DNA from: Actinopolymorpha pittospori
GTDB lineage: Bacteria > Actinomycetota > Actinomycetes > Propionibacteriales > Actinopolymorphaceae
Assembly (NCBI RefSeq): GCF_014873875.1
Contig: NZ_JADBEM010000001.1
Coordinates: forward strand, 6,448,001 to 6,512,000
DNA length: 64,000 nucleotides
Direction: 5' to 3'
Every line of letters starts with the position of its first letter. Within the stretch, counting starts at the first letter, position 1. The notes under the pieces are model-generated. The model ran no database searches. It saw only the letters and a list, made by a program, of their open reading frames with translations, and had not been told where the DNA came from. Shown piece after piece: positions 49,816-60,927 of the stretch. Position numbers and translations under genes: made by a program.

Positions 49816-50898
49816 CTACTTCAACCAGTCGACGTCGAGGTCGATGAAAGTGTCGGTGACCGGATTGAGTCCGTAGGCCCCGGGCCCGTTGTGGATGTCG
49901 AGTTTCTGGAAACGACCGTCCTGGGAGAACCTGGACATGTGGTCGCCGTAATTGGCGACCTGGAAGCACAGCGTGGCGACGGAGATGCCCGTCGCGATTC
50001 CGTTGCTTGTGGCGATCACTCTCTGCGCGAGCGCGGCGGGGAAGCGGTAGACCGCGTAGAATCCGGCGACGTACAGGGCGAACAGACTCACCATGGTGGC
50101 CACGTCGTAGGCGTTCATGTGTTGGTTGATGTCCGCGATATCCCTGACCGTCTTCTCGAGCGCTGACGTCGCGTCGGCAGCGTAGGTCTCTGCCTTGTGA
50201 ACCTCGGTGGTGAAGCGACTCACCCAGTCATCGAACGTGTCACGGGCGTCGTCCCACGCGGTCCTGGGCAGCAACGCTCCGCCACCGTTTCCCAACTTGG
50301 CGACCGTGGTGACGGCACTGAGTTCCTCCGAAACGGAGGACCAGGCCGACCGGACCCGGCCGATTTCGTCGTCATCGGGTTGGACTGATGCCCACAAGCC
50401 CAACGAGATCAGCGTGAGACCCGTCGGATACCACATGAAAGCGCCGAAGGAGCACTTCAGTATCAGGGCTGCTTTGTATGTCACCGCGAGGAGACTGCCG
50501 GTCGCCAACGCACGGAAGATGAGGGGACCGGAGCCGGTCTCCTTCGTCGGCAGTGGTTTCGGAGACGGTCGGGTCACGGGCTCCCGTCGGACTCCTGCGA
50601 GGTTGATCGTGTTGGCGGCTTCCGTGGCCGACATCCGGTAGGCCACCCGGTTCATACCGGCGATCAGCTTCTCGAGTCTGTCGAGGCCGTCCTCGAGGTT
50701 CTTGACCTGGCTGTCTCGCGCCGGGTTGTACTGAGGCATCAGCACATCTGAGGGGAGGAGCCCGAACGCGTACGACCCGAGTGCGGTGTATTGCTGGGCG
50801 TACTGCACCGCCGCCCTGAGGTGCGGGTAGTCGTGGTTGGCGACCGTCCGCGCCGCATCCTCGATCCGTGCGCGGTCCTGCTTCTTGTCGGCCGACAC
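49816..50898 (-). CDS. Type VII-associated-like membrane protein, paralogue D
   Basis: The 360-residue protein starts at GTG 50898 (VSADKKQDRARIEDAARTV) with AGGAG seven bases upstream. It shares the family design: helical domain ending VAYRMSATEAANTINL, two hydrophobic segments (about 127-168), hairpin with EIGRVRSAWSSVSEEL and TAWDDARDTFDDWVSRFTTEV, two hydrophobic segments (about 262-310) and the end FQKLDIHNGPGAYGLNPVTDTFIDLDVDWLK. It is the most upstream copy of the array on the coding strand and carries the GTTAGGCT element 39 bases before its start. Its sequence is closer to A in the N-terminal half. The function is unknown; secretion or membrane anchoring is inferred from layout. Confidence 0.75.
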   Translation of the reverse strand: MSADKKQDRARIEDAARTVANHDYPHLRAAVQYAQQYTALGSYAFGLLPSDVLMPQYNPARDSQVKNLEDGLDRLEKLIAGMNRVAYRMSATEAANTINLAGVRREPVTRPSPKPLPTKETGSGPLIFRALATGSLLAVTYKAALILKCSFGAFMWYPTGLTLISLGLWASVQPDDDEIGRVRSAWSSVSEELSAVTTVAKLGNGGGALLPRTAWDDARDTFDDWVSRFTTEVHKAETYAADATSALEKTVRDIADINQHMNAYDVATMVSLFALYVAGFYAVYRFPAALAQRVIATSNGIATGISVATLCFQVANYGDHMSRFSQDGRFQKLDIHNGPGAYGLNPVTDTFIDLDVDWLK

Positions 50899-50936
50899 CT
50901 GTTCTCCTGTCGTGAGCGCTCCGGAATCGCTCGGAG

Positions 50937-50944
50937 AGCCTAAC
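50937..50944 (-). promoter_or_regulatory. Conserved upstream element of paralogue D
   Basis: GTTAGGCT on the minus strand, 39 bases before the start, is identical to the element of paralogue A. In both, CGACGA or CGTCGTCG-like sequence precedes it and CCGA follows within a few bases. Confidence 0.5.
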
Positions 50945-51053
50945 GGCCCGACGACGCCCTACGCGGTGACGTGATGAGGACCTGTGGACAAAGGTTCGGT
51001 GCACGTGGACCCGCGAACGGGACCGACGAACGAAGGGGCCGGCCTGACGTACG

Positions 51054-51090
51054 AACGGGCCCCTGCGCACGTCAAGCGCAGGGGCCCGTT
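51054..51090. terminator. Terminator of the first Gfo/Idh/MocA gene
   Basis: A 15-bp perfect stem (51054-51068 with 51076-51090) with a seven-base loop lies 51 bases beyond the stop codon of the leftward dehydrogenase gene, in the 243-base gap before paralogue D. The rest of the gap (50945-51053) shows nothing else. Confidence 0.9.
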
Positions 51091-51141
51091 GACACAATGA
51101 CGTGGGTGACCGTCCGCTGAATGGCCGGCCACCGGTGACTC

Positions 51142-52137
51142 CTAGAGGTCGGAGAGCGTGACGACCCGCTTCTCCTTCACCGAGGCGTACGCACCCAGGA
51201 TGACCTTGAGCACGTGGACACCCTCGACCTCGGTGTTGAGCGGCCGCCGCTTGTTGGTGATGCAGTCGATGAAGTCGGCGATCTCGGCGGAGAAGGCCTG
51301 GACCTCAGGGAACGTCACCGTCGTGAGCGTGCTGTCGACGAGGCGGTGGTTGAGCGTACGCCCGTCGCTCCACAGCGTGCCGTGTTCGGCGACCACGGAG
51401 AACTTCTCGGTCACGGCGGCCGGCTGGTAGGCCCAGCTGGTCACGATGGTGCCCACACTGCCGTCGGCGAAGCGCACGAGTACCTGCGCGGAGTCCTCAC
51501 CCTCCATCTTGAGGCGGTGCCGGCTCGTCATCGCGACGACCTCGGAGGGCTCGGAGGTGGCGAGGTGGAGCAGGAGGTAGGTCGGGTGGTAGCCGGTGTC
51601 GATGAGCTCACCACCACCCGCCGTCTCCAGGTGGCCGCGCCAGCCCATGTCGCGGTGGAGGCCGCCGTTGAAGAAGCTGTCGGTCGTCCGCAGCTCGTAG
51701 ACCTTGCCGAGCGCGCCGCTCTGGATGAGCTCCCGCGCCTTGGCCACCGGAGGCATGAAGAGCTGGTTGTGGGCGCACATGAGGGTGATGCCGTTGTCCT
51801 TGACCGCCTGGGTGATCTTGGCGGCTTCCTCGGTCGTGATGCACAGCGGCTTTTCGCACAGGACGTGCTTGCCGGCCTCGGCGGCCGCGAGGATCGCGTC
51901 GGCGTGCAGGTGGTGGGGCAGACAGATGTCGACCGCGTCCACGTTGGCGCTCGCGATCATGTCGCGGTAGTCGGAGTAGATCTGCGCGCCGCCGACCTGC
52001 TCGGCACGGGTCCGGGCGTTCGCCTCGACGACATCGGCGACCGCGGTCACCTTCGCCTGCTCGGGGATTTCGAGGTAGCCACGGACGTGGGGGTTGGAGA
52101 TGCCGCCACAGCCGATGAGCCCGACGTTCACTGTCAT
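51142..52137 (-). CDS. Gfo/Idh/MocA-family oxidoreductase
   Basis: The 331-residue protein has the N-terminal NAD(P)-binding fold (VGLIGCGGISNPHVRGYLEIPEQAKVTAVADV), the signature HVLCEKPLCITTEEA with the catalytic-region Glu-Lys-Pro, and a C-terminal dimerisation sheet with GGGELIDTGYHPTYLLLHL, which carries the Asp and His used in sugar or inositol oxidation. The substrate is unknown, probably a sugar or cyclitol. The start at 52137 has AAGGAGG upstream. It follows a second such gene by 137 bases on the same strand; that gap holds a GC-rich self-complementary stretch near 52190-52215. The two probably belong to one catabolic unit. Confidence 0.9.
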   Translation of the reverse strand: MTVNVGLIGCGGISNPHVRGYLEIPEQAKVTAVADVVEANARTRAEQVGGAQIYSDYRDMIASANVDAVDICLPHHLHADAILAAAEAGKHVLCEKPLCITTEEAAKITQAVKDNGITLMCAHNQLFMPPVAKARELIQSGALGKVYELRTTDSFFNGGLHRDMGWRGHLETAGGGELIDTGYHPTYLLLHLATSEPSEVVAMTSRHRLKMEGEDSAQVLVRFADGSVGTIVTSWAYQPAAVTEKFSVVAEHGTLWSDGRTLNHRLVDSTLTTVTFPEVQAFSAEIADFIDCITNKRRPLNTEVEGVHVLKVILGAYASVKEKRVVTLSDL

Positions 52138-52274
52138 AAGGGAGATCCTCCTTGGTGCGACGTCAGGTTGACGCGCGGTGGATTGGTTCCCGGGGCCAGG
52201 CCCCGGGGCCCGGGACGTGAGACAGGGTCGGTCGGCGGCGCTGCCGATCTCCCAGGTCGGATGGGTGGGTCCGG

Positions 52275-53276
52275 TCAGCCCTTGACACTGTCGATGCGAA
52301 CGGGCGCGCTGGTCGCGACCGAGTGGTTGGCGGCCTCCATGAGGCGCGTCAGGTCGAGACCGAGTTCGACGTTGGCGGTGGGCCGGGTGCCCTTCTCGAT
52401 GTGGTCGACCCACTGGTCGAACGCCGACGGCTGGTCGGCTGGGACCGGAAGCTCGACCCAGCGCTCCCCACCCTCGTGGGCGGGGCTGCGGACGAGCAGC
52501 CTGTCGTCGGGCGTTCCGTAGAGCAGGCTGCCCTGCGTACCGTGCACCTCGATCGTGAACGGCGAGTACGTCGTGGCGAAACCGGCCTCGGCGACGCCGA
52601 TCGCGCCACTGGGGTAGCTGAGCACCGCGACCGCGTTGTCCTCGACCTCGCGTCCGGTGACGTGGCCATAGGTCGCGCTCACCGACTCGGGGAGGCCGCC
52701 GAGGAACATCTGGGCGAGGTACATCGGGTGGCAGCCCAGGTCGATGAGGGCTCCTCCACCACACTGCTCGGCGTCGTAGAAGTGCGCCGGCAGCCACCCC
52801 TCGCCGACGGCGCCGCCATGCGAGAGGCGGGTACGGACCACCGCGATATCACCGAGGTGGCCGGCGTCGAGCACCTCGCGGATCGCCTGGGTGTAGCCGT
52901 GGTAGACGCGCGGCAGCGAAAGGATCAGCGCCACCCCGGCCCGGTCGACCTCGGCAAGGATCTCGTTGCACTCGCGGACGGTGAGGGCGAGCACCTTCTC
53001 CGTGAAGATGTGCTTGCCGGCGCGCGCCGCGGCGCCGATGACCTCGGGGTGGATGTTGGTCGGCGTGTCGACGATCACGCCGTCCACGTCGTCACGGGCG
53101 AGGACGTCGGCGAGGTCCTCGTGGAAGGGGACGCCGAGCTTCTCGGCCTCGACGCGTCCGCGGCCGGGGTCCTCGTCCCAGGCGGCGACGATCTCGGTGC
53201 CCGGGTGCTGCTGCGCCTGACGGGCGTACCCGCCGGCGTGGACGTGCCAGAAGCTGAGCATGGCGAGTCGAATCAT
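52275..53276 (-). CDS. Gfo/Idh/MocA-family oxidoreductase
   Basis: The 333-residue protein begins MIRLAMLSFWHVHAGGYARQAQQHPGTEIVAAWDEDP, a variant of the dinucleotide-binding fold in which the glycine-rich loop reads SFWHVHAGGY, and has HIFTEKVLALTVRECNEI in place of the usual E-K-P block, with Val instead of Pro. GGGALIDLGCHPMYLAQMF holds the Asp and His of the active site. These changes set it apart from the neighbouring enzyme, so the pair probably act on successive or different substrates. No ribosome site is evident before ATG 53276. It is divergent from uvrA. Confidence 0.88.
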   Translation of the reverse strand: MIRLAMLSFWHVHAGGYARQAQQHPGTEIVAAWDEDPGRGRVEAEKLGVPFHEDLADVLARDDVDGVIVDTPTNIHPEVIGAAARAGKHIFTEKVLALTVRECNEILAEVDRAGVALILSLPRVYHGYTQAIREVLDAGHLGDIAVVRTRLSHGGAVGEGWLPAHFYDAEQCGGGALIDLGCHPMYLAQMFLGGLPESVSATYGHVTGREVEDNAVAVLSYPSGAIGVAEAGFATTYSPFTIEVHGTQGSLLYGTPDDRLLVRSPAHEGGERWVELPVPADQPSAFDQWVDHIEKGTRPTANVELGLDLTRLMEAANHSVATSAPVRIDSVKG

Positions 53277-53628
53277 CGATAACCATTCTGTGCGGAGTCG
53301 AGCACGGTCGTACGGTGCGACGGTTTCGTCCATTCTTTCCGGGGCGTCCCCGGACACGTCCAACCCCGATGCGGGAAACGGACCCTCAGTGGCCGGACGT
53401 GGCCAGACCGGGGAGACTCTGGGTGAATGGGCGCGACGGAGGGGAAGCTTCGCCCGGCCGGTGCGGTTGTCCTTCCGGGGACTTGTCGGTGGCCCCGACT
53501 AGCATGGCCAAGCCGTGCCGAATCACCCGCCGACCAATCGCCCCCGACCTTCTCGCCATGCCGCTGACCTGCACATTTAGCCGACAAGCAAGCCGACAAA
53601 CACCGCTGCCGAGGACGGAACAGCCGAC
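53277..53628. other. 352-base divergent intergenic region before uvrA
   Basis: No gene is supported. The promoters of the dehydrogenase gene (leftward) and uvrA (rightward) must lie here. I see a TAGCAT at 53500-53505 that could be a -10, with no good -35. I looked for a LexA-type CGAAC-N4-GTTCG palindrome, expected for SOS control of uvrA, and did not find one. Confidence 0.5.
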
Positions 53629-56721
<3,093 letters not shown>

Positions 56722-56872
56722 GGCGTTGGTCAACCGGGGGACGATCACGAGAGGGAGCGGAGTCCGTCGCCGGCGGCGGCCGTCATCGCGGTCGCGGCCG
56801 GGTCACAAGCGGCCGTCGTGAGCGACGCGCGTGGTCGGTGGTCGTGATCGGTAGGTCGGTAGGGTCGACAGC

Positions 56873-57517
56873 ATGAGCCAGCCCTTCGACACCGACATCA
56901 CCGACCACCTGCTCTCGACCACGCGGGCCGTCCGCAAGCGGCTCGACCTCGAGCGGCCGGTCGAACGCGAGGTCCTCCTCGACTGCATCCGTATCGCCAC
57001 GCAGGCGCCGTCGGGCAGCAACGCCCAGGGCTGGCGCTTCGTGATCGTGACGGACCCTGACAAGCGGGCACGGATGGCGGAGCTGTACCGCGCGGGTGGC
57101 GCGCCGTACATGAAGTGGGCCAGCGAGAACTCCCCGGCCGACGAGCAGGCCGCCCGCGTCATGGGCTCGGCCCGACACCTTGTCGAGATCATCGATCAGG
57201 TGCCCGTGCTGGTGGTCCCGTGCATCGAGGGTCGGGTCACCGACATCCGGCATGCAGCGGCGTTCTTCGGCTCCATCCACCCGGCCATCTGGAGCTTCCA
57301 GCTCGCGCTCCGCTCCCGGGGGCTGGGGTCGGTCTGGACGACGTTCCACCTGCAGCACGAGGAGGAGGCCGCCGAACTGCTCGGCATCCCGGCGGACGTG
57401 ACCCAGGCGGCGCTGCTCCCGGTCGCCTACACCATCGGCACCGACTTCAGGCCGGCCAAGCGCCGCCCGGTCGAGGAGATCACCTTCTGGGACTCGTGGG
57501 GCCACACGGTCGACTGA
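56873..57517 (+). CDS. Nitroreductase-family flavoprotein
   Basis: The 214-residue protein has the FMN-binding start STTRAVRKRLDLERPVEREVLLDCIRIATQAPSGSNAQGWRFVIVTD (Arg near residue 19 and the APSGSN loop), and LRSRGLGSVWTTFHLQHEEEAAELLGIP in the C-terminal half. Such enzymes use NAD(P)H and FMN to reduce nitroaromatics, quinones or enoates; the substrate here is unknown. TAGGGT lies seven bases before ATG 56873, which would allow a leaderless mRNA, though no -35 is clear. It follows uvrA on the same strand after about 150 bases. Confidence 0.9.
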   Translation: MSQPFDTDITDHLLSTTRAVRKRLDLERPVEREVLLDCIRIATQAPSGSNAQGWRFVIVTDPDKRARMAELYRAGGAPYMKWASENSPADEQAARVMGSARHLVEIIDQVPVLVVPCIEGRVTDIRHAAAFFGSIHPAIWSFQLALRSRGLGSVWTTFHLQHEEEAAELLGIPADVTQAALLPVAYTIGTDFRPAKRRPVEEITFWDSWGHTVD

Positions 57518-57673
57518 CCCCTCGACCGTCGCGGCGGTCGTCCGGACGGCTCGTTCCACCAGAGCGGGGCGACACGGCATCGGTCGTTGCCAGGCGATCG
57601 CGGAGCGTGAAAGGGTGCTCGACGTGTCCGAGCACCCCGGGTTCGTCTCACCCGTCGCCTGAGAGGGGCCCGC

Positions 57674-59077
57674 ATGCCACTCTTCACGCCCGACCCGACG
57701 TTCTATCCCTCGCCGCGTGACGCGACCGCCGCTCCGTCGGAGAAGCTCGCCTACGTCGCGGCCTTCGCTCGGCCGGCCGACCGTCCGGACGCCCTCGTCG
57801 TCCTCGACGTGGACGACGCCTCACCGTCCTACGGCCAGGTGGTCGGCTGGACCGACATGCCCAACCTCGGCGACGAGTTGCACCACTTCGGATGGAACGC
57901 CTGCAGCAGTGCGCTGTGCCCGTCCGCGGCCCATCCCCACGTCGAGCGTCGCTATCTCCTCGTCCCGGGCCTGCGCTCCTCCCGGATCCACGTGCTCGAC
58001 GTGAAGGAGGACCCGAGCAGCCCCAAGCTCGTCAAGGTGTTGGAGGCCGAGGAACTCGGCAAGCGGGCCGGATACTCCCGCCCGCACACCGTGCACTGCG
58101 GCACCGACGGAATCTACGTCTCCGCGCTCGGTGGCTACGGCGGGGATGGCCCGGGTGGCGTCGCGGTGCTCGACCACACGACGTTCGAGGTCCGCGGGCC
58201 GTGGGAGAAGGATCGAGGCGACCAGTACCTCGCATACGACTTCTGGTGGCACATCACCCGGGACGTGATGGTGACCAGCGAGTGGGGCACGCCGTCGATG
58301 ATCGAGGACGGACTCCGGCCCGAGTTGCTGCTCGCCAACAAGTACGGCCACCGGCTGCACTTCTGGGACCTGCGCAGGCGCCGCAACGTCCAGACGGTCG
58401 ACCTCGGTGAGCAGTACCAGATGGCGCTGGAGCTTCGCCCCGCGCACGATCCCACCAAGGAGTACGGCTTCCTCGGCGTCGTGGTCAGTACGCAGGACCT
58501 GTCCGCGTCGGTCTGGCTGTGGCACCGCGACGGGACGGAGTTCGCCGTACGGAAGGTGATCGACATTCCGGCCGAGCCCGCCGACGCGGCCGATCTGCCG
58601 CCCGCGCTCCAACCCTTCGGTGCCGTACCCCCGCTGGTGACCGACATCGACCTGTCCGTCGACGACCGGTTCCTCTACGTCTCCGCCTGGGGCACCGGGG
58701 AACTGCTGCAGTACGACGTCTCCGACCCGTTCCAGCCGAGGCAGACCGGATCGGTCCGGCTCGGCGGGATCGTCGCGCGGCGAGCACATCCCGCCGCGCC
58801 GGACCTCGCCCTGGCCGGGGGACCGCAGATGGTGGAGGTCAGTCGTGACGGCCGCCGGGTATACGTCTCCAACTCGCTCTACGGCGCGTGGGACGACCAG
58901 TTCTACCCCGACGGCGTAGGCGCCTGGGTGGCGCGGCTCGACGTCGACCCGGCCGCCGGCGGCATGACGGCGGACCCGCGGTTCTTCCCGCACGGAGACG
59001 ACTTTCGTGGTCTGCGCGTCCACCAGATCCGCCTCCAGGGCGGAGACGCCTCCTCCGACTCCTACTGCTTCCCCTGA
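57674..59077 (+). CDS. Selenium-binding protein 56 (SBP56)/methanethiol oxidase-family protein
   Basis: The 467-residue protein is a full-length SBP56 beta-propeller. It shows ELHHFGWNACSSALC (family Cys and metal-site His), RSSRIHVLDVKEDPSSPKLVKVLE, YSRPHTVHCGTDGIYVSALG, DFWWHITRDVMVTSEWGTPSMIEDG, GHRLHFWDLRRRRNVQTVDLG and DRFLYVSAWGTGELLQYDVSDP, and ends SDSYCFP. Bacterial members are copper-dependent methanethiol oxidases, making formaldehyde, hydrogen sulfide and peroxide; the human one is SELENBP1. GAGAGGGG precedes ATG 57674. Its stop codon overlaps the start of the following membrane protein (TGATG), implying a linked function. Confidence 0.92.
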   Translation: MPLFTPDPTFYPSPRDATAAPSEKLAYVAAFARPADRPDALVVLDVDDASPSYGQVVGWTDMPNLGDELHHFGWNACSSALCPSAAHPHVERRYLLVPGLRSSRIHVLDVKEDPSSPKLVKVLEAEELGKRAGYSRPHTVHCGTDGIYVSALGGYGGDGPGGVAVLDHTTFEVRGPWEKDRGDQYLAYDFWWHITRDVMVTSEWGTPSMIEDGLRPELLLANKYGHRLHFWDLRRRRNVQTVDLGEQYQMALELRPAHDPTKEYGFLGVVVSTQDLSASVWLWHRDGTEFAVRKVIDIPAEPADAADLPPALQPFGAVPPLVTDIDLSVDDRFLYVSAWGTGELLQYDVSDPFQPRQTGSVRLGGIVARRAHPAAPDLALAGGPQMVEVSRDGRRVYVSNSLYGAWDDQFYPDGVGAWVARLDVDPAAGGMTADPRFFPHGDDFRGLRVHQIRLQGGDASSDSYCFP

Positions 59078-59730
59078 TGGGGCTCGGCGCGACCCTCGCG
59101 CTGGTCGGGCTGGGCGCCTTCCACGGTCTCAACCCCGGGATGGGCTGGTTGTTCGCGGTGGCGATCGGCCTGCAGGAACGCAGTCGCACGGCGATGGCGC
59201 GGGCACTCCTGCCCATCGCCGCCGGCCACTTCGCGTCGATCACCGTGGTGGCCGTCGCGGTGGCGGTCGGCGCGTCCACCTGGACGACCCGCGCGGTCGC
59301 CATCCTCGGCGGCGTACTGCTGGTCGCGCTCGGGATGTGGCAGTTGCTCTCGAAGCGCCACTTCCGCTGGGTCGGTATGCGGCTGAACGCGTGGCAGCTG
59401 GCCGGCTGGTCGTTCCTGATGGCATCGGTCCACGGAGCGGGGCTGATGCTGGTACCGGTGCTCACCTCCGGAGGAAGGTCAGGTCCCAGTCACGCTCCGG
59501 GCGCGCCGACGTCGACCGGAACGGGCATCGGTGGTGCGGCGTTGAACGGCGTCCTCGCGGCCGGCATCCACACCGTCGCCATGGTCGTGGTCGGCGGGTT
59601 GATCGCCTTCGTGGTGTACGAGTTCCTCGGCGTCGCCATCCTGCGGACCGCGTGGATCAACCTCGACGGCATCTGGGCGGTCGTGCTGCTCGCCGCGGGT
59701 TCGATCACCGTGGTGGTCGCGCTGGCCTGA
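59077..59730 (+). CDS. Histidine-bearing membrane protein, NicO/RcnA-like motif, coupled to SBP56
   Basis: The 217-residue protein has about six transmembrane helices. The first helix holds GLGAFHGLNPGMGWLFAVAIG, close to the HxxxPGHG block of NicO/RcnA nickel-cobalt transporters. Other helices place single histidines inside the membrane: PIAAGHFASITVV, MASVHGAGLMLVPVL and AAGIHTVAMVVVGG. A Gly/Ser/Pro-rich loop (about 131-150) splits the protein. The start overlaps the SBP56 stop codon by one base (TGATG). I infer metal, perhaps copper, supply to SBP56; this is not proven. The frame is open upstream, but that part overlaps SBP56 and was discarded. Confidence 0.78.
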   Translation: MGLGATLALVGLGAFHGLNPGMGWLFAVAIGLQERSRTAMARALLPIAAGHFASITVVAVAVAVGASTWTTRAVAILGGVLLVALGMWQLLSKRHFRWVGMRLNAWQLAGWSFLMASVHGAGLMLVPVLTSGGRSGPSHAPGAPTSTGTGIGGAALNGVLAAGIHTVAMVVVGGLIAFVVYEFLGVAILRTAWINLDGIWAVVLLAAGSITVVVALA

Positions 59731-59803
59731 CGTCGGCCGGCGCCGAGGATCCTCGGGTCGGTGTGCCGGAGAGGTCTGTCCGGTGATGGCCGGGTTTGGG
59801 GGC

Positions 59804-59824
59804 CCGAAATGGGAACGATTTCGG
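59804..59824. promoter_or_regulatory. Perfect 7-7-7 inverted repeat upstream of the ferredoxin reductase gene
   Basis: CCGAAAT (59804-59810) and ATTTCGG (59818-59824) flank GGGAACG, 120 bases before the reductase start codon in a 213-base gap. It is relatively A/T-rich for this genome and does not end in a T run, so an operator is more likely than a terminator. GGGAAC could also be an ECF-type -35. Confidence 0.4.
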
Positions 59825-59943
59825 CAGATGGCCGGCTGCGGCATTCGTCCCGCGATATGACCGTTGGTTGGCGCTGCACTGGGCACATACGCCGCGTAGG
59901 GGTAGTCCTGAGGTATCCGAGCTGAACTTCGGTGGAGGTTGCG

Positions 59944-60915
59944 ATGATCGAGACCGATCTACTGGTCGTCGGTGCGGGCCCGACGGGCCTCTATGCCGCC
60001 TACTACGCCGGCTTCCGCGGTCTCACGGTGACGCTCATGGACTCCCTGCCCGAGCCCGGCGGCCAGGTCACCGCGCTGTACCCGGAGAAGCTCATCTTCG
60101 ACGTCGCCGGCCTTCCCCAGGTCAAGGGGCAGGACCTGGTTGACAACCTCGTCGCGCAGGCCGCCCAGTCCAAGCCGGACTACATCCTCGGTCACCGCGC
60201 GGAGAAGCTGGAGCAGCGCGGTGACCGGGTGCGGGTCGAGTCCGACCAGGGCCTGGAGGTGCTCGCCGCCGCGGTCCTGATCACCGCGGGCATCGGCACG
60301 TTCAGCCCGCGGGAGGTGCCCGTCGGTCAGGAGTACGAGGGTCGCGGCCTCCGCTACTTCGTCCCCAAGCTCGACGAGTTGTCCGGCCTCGACGTCCTGA
60401 TCGTCGGCGGCGGCGACTCCGCGCTGGACTGGGCGTCCAGCCTCGAACCCCTCGCCCGCTCCGTGACGCTCATCCACCGCCGGACACGATTCCGCGCCCA
60501 CGAGCGGAGCGTCGAACGTCTGCTGCAGTCCCGGGTCCGGCTCCTGACCCCCTGGGAGCTGCACCGGGTGTTCGGCGAGGGTCAGATCGACGGTGTGGAG
60601 ATCATCAACAACGCCACGCAGGAGCGCGCCGCCCTCGAGGTCCAGGCCGTCGTCGCGGCGCTGGGCTTCGTGGCCGACCTCGGCCCGATGACCCGGTGGG
60701 GGCTCGAACAGCGCGCCCGGCACATCGTCGTCGACTCGGCCATGCGCACGAACCTCCCGCGGGTCTTCGCCGCGGGCGACATCGTGGACTACGAGGGCAA
60801 GGTGAAGTTGATCGCCACCGGATTCGGTGAGGCGGCGACGGCGATCAACAACGCCGTTCCGATCATCCGGCCGGGGGCGAAGGTGTTCCCCGGCCACTCC
60901 AGCGACGTCGGTTGA
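59944..60915 (+). CDS. Ferredoxin-NADP reductase, thioredoxin reductase-like type
   Basis: The 323-residue flavoprotein has the FAD dinucleotide fold ETDLLVVGAGPTGLYAAYYAGFRGLTVTLMDS, then PEPGGQVTALYPEKLIFDVAG, and a NAD(P)H fold GLDVLIVGGGDSALDWASSLEP with HRRTRFRAHERSVERL, and the FAD-binding end FAAGDIVDYEGKVKLIATGFGEAATAINN. It lacks the CxxC disulfide of thioredoxin reductase, which marks the Bacillus YumC-type ferredoxin-NADP reductases. It moves electrons between NADPH and ferredoxin or flavodoxin. I start at ATG 59944 with GGAGG five bases upstream, not at GTG 59932. It ends 12 bases from a convergent gene. Confidence 0.93.
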   Translation: MIETDLLVVGAGPTGLYAAYYAGFRGLTVTLMDSLPEPGGQVTALYPEKLIFDVAGLPQVKGQDLVDNLVAQAAQSKPDYILGHRAEKLEQRGDRVRVESDQGLEVLAAAVLITAGIGTFSPREVPVGQEYEGRGLRYFVPKLDELSGLDVLIVGGGDSALDWASSLEPLARSVTLIHRRTRFRAHERSVERLLQSRVRLLTPWELHRVFGEGQIDGVEIINNATQERAALEVQAVVAALGFVADLGPMTRWGLEQRARHIVVDSAMRTNLPRVFAAGDIVDYEGKVKLIATGFGEAATAINNAVPIIRPGAKVFPGHSSDVG

Positions 60916-60927
60916 CCGCCCGCTCGC

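Noticed and set aside
44209..50898. A complete ESX/type VII secretion locus
   Set aside because: No FtsK/SpoIIIE-type EccC ATPase, EccB, EccD, EccE or mycosin gene is present in the window, and no short classical WXG100 pair. Only ancillary-like proteins can be claimed.
53277..53628. LexA (SOS) box upstream of uvrA
   Set aside because: I searched by eye for CGAAC-N4-GTTCG-type palindromes here and before dinB and found none.
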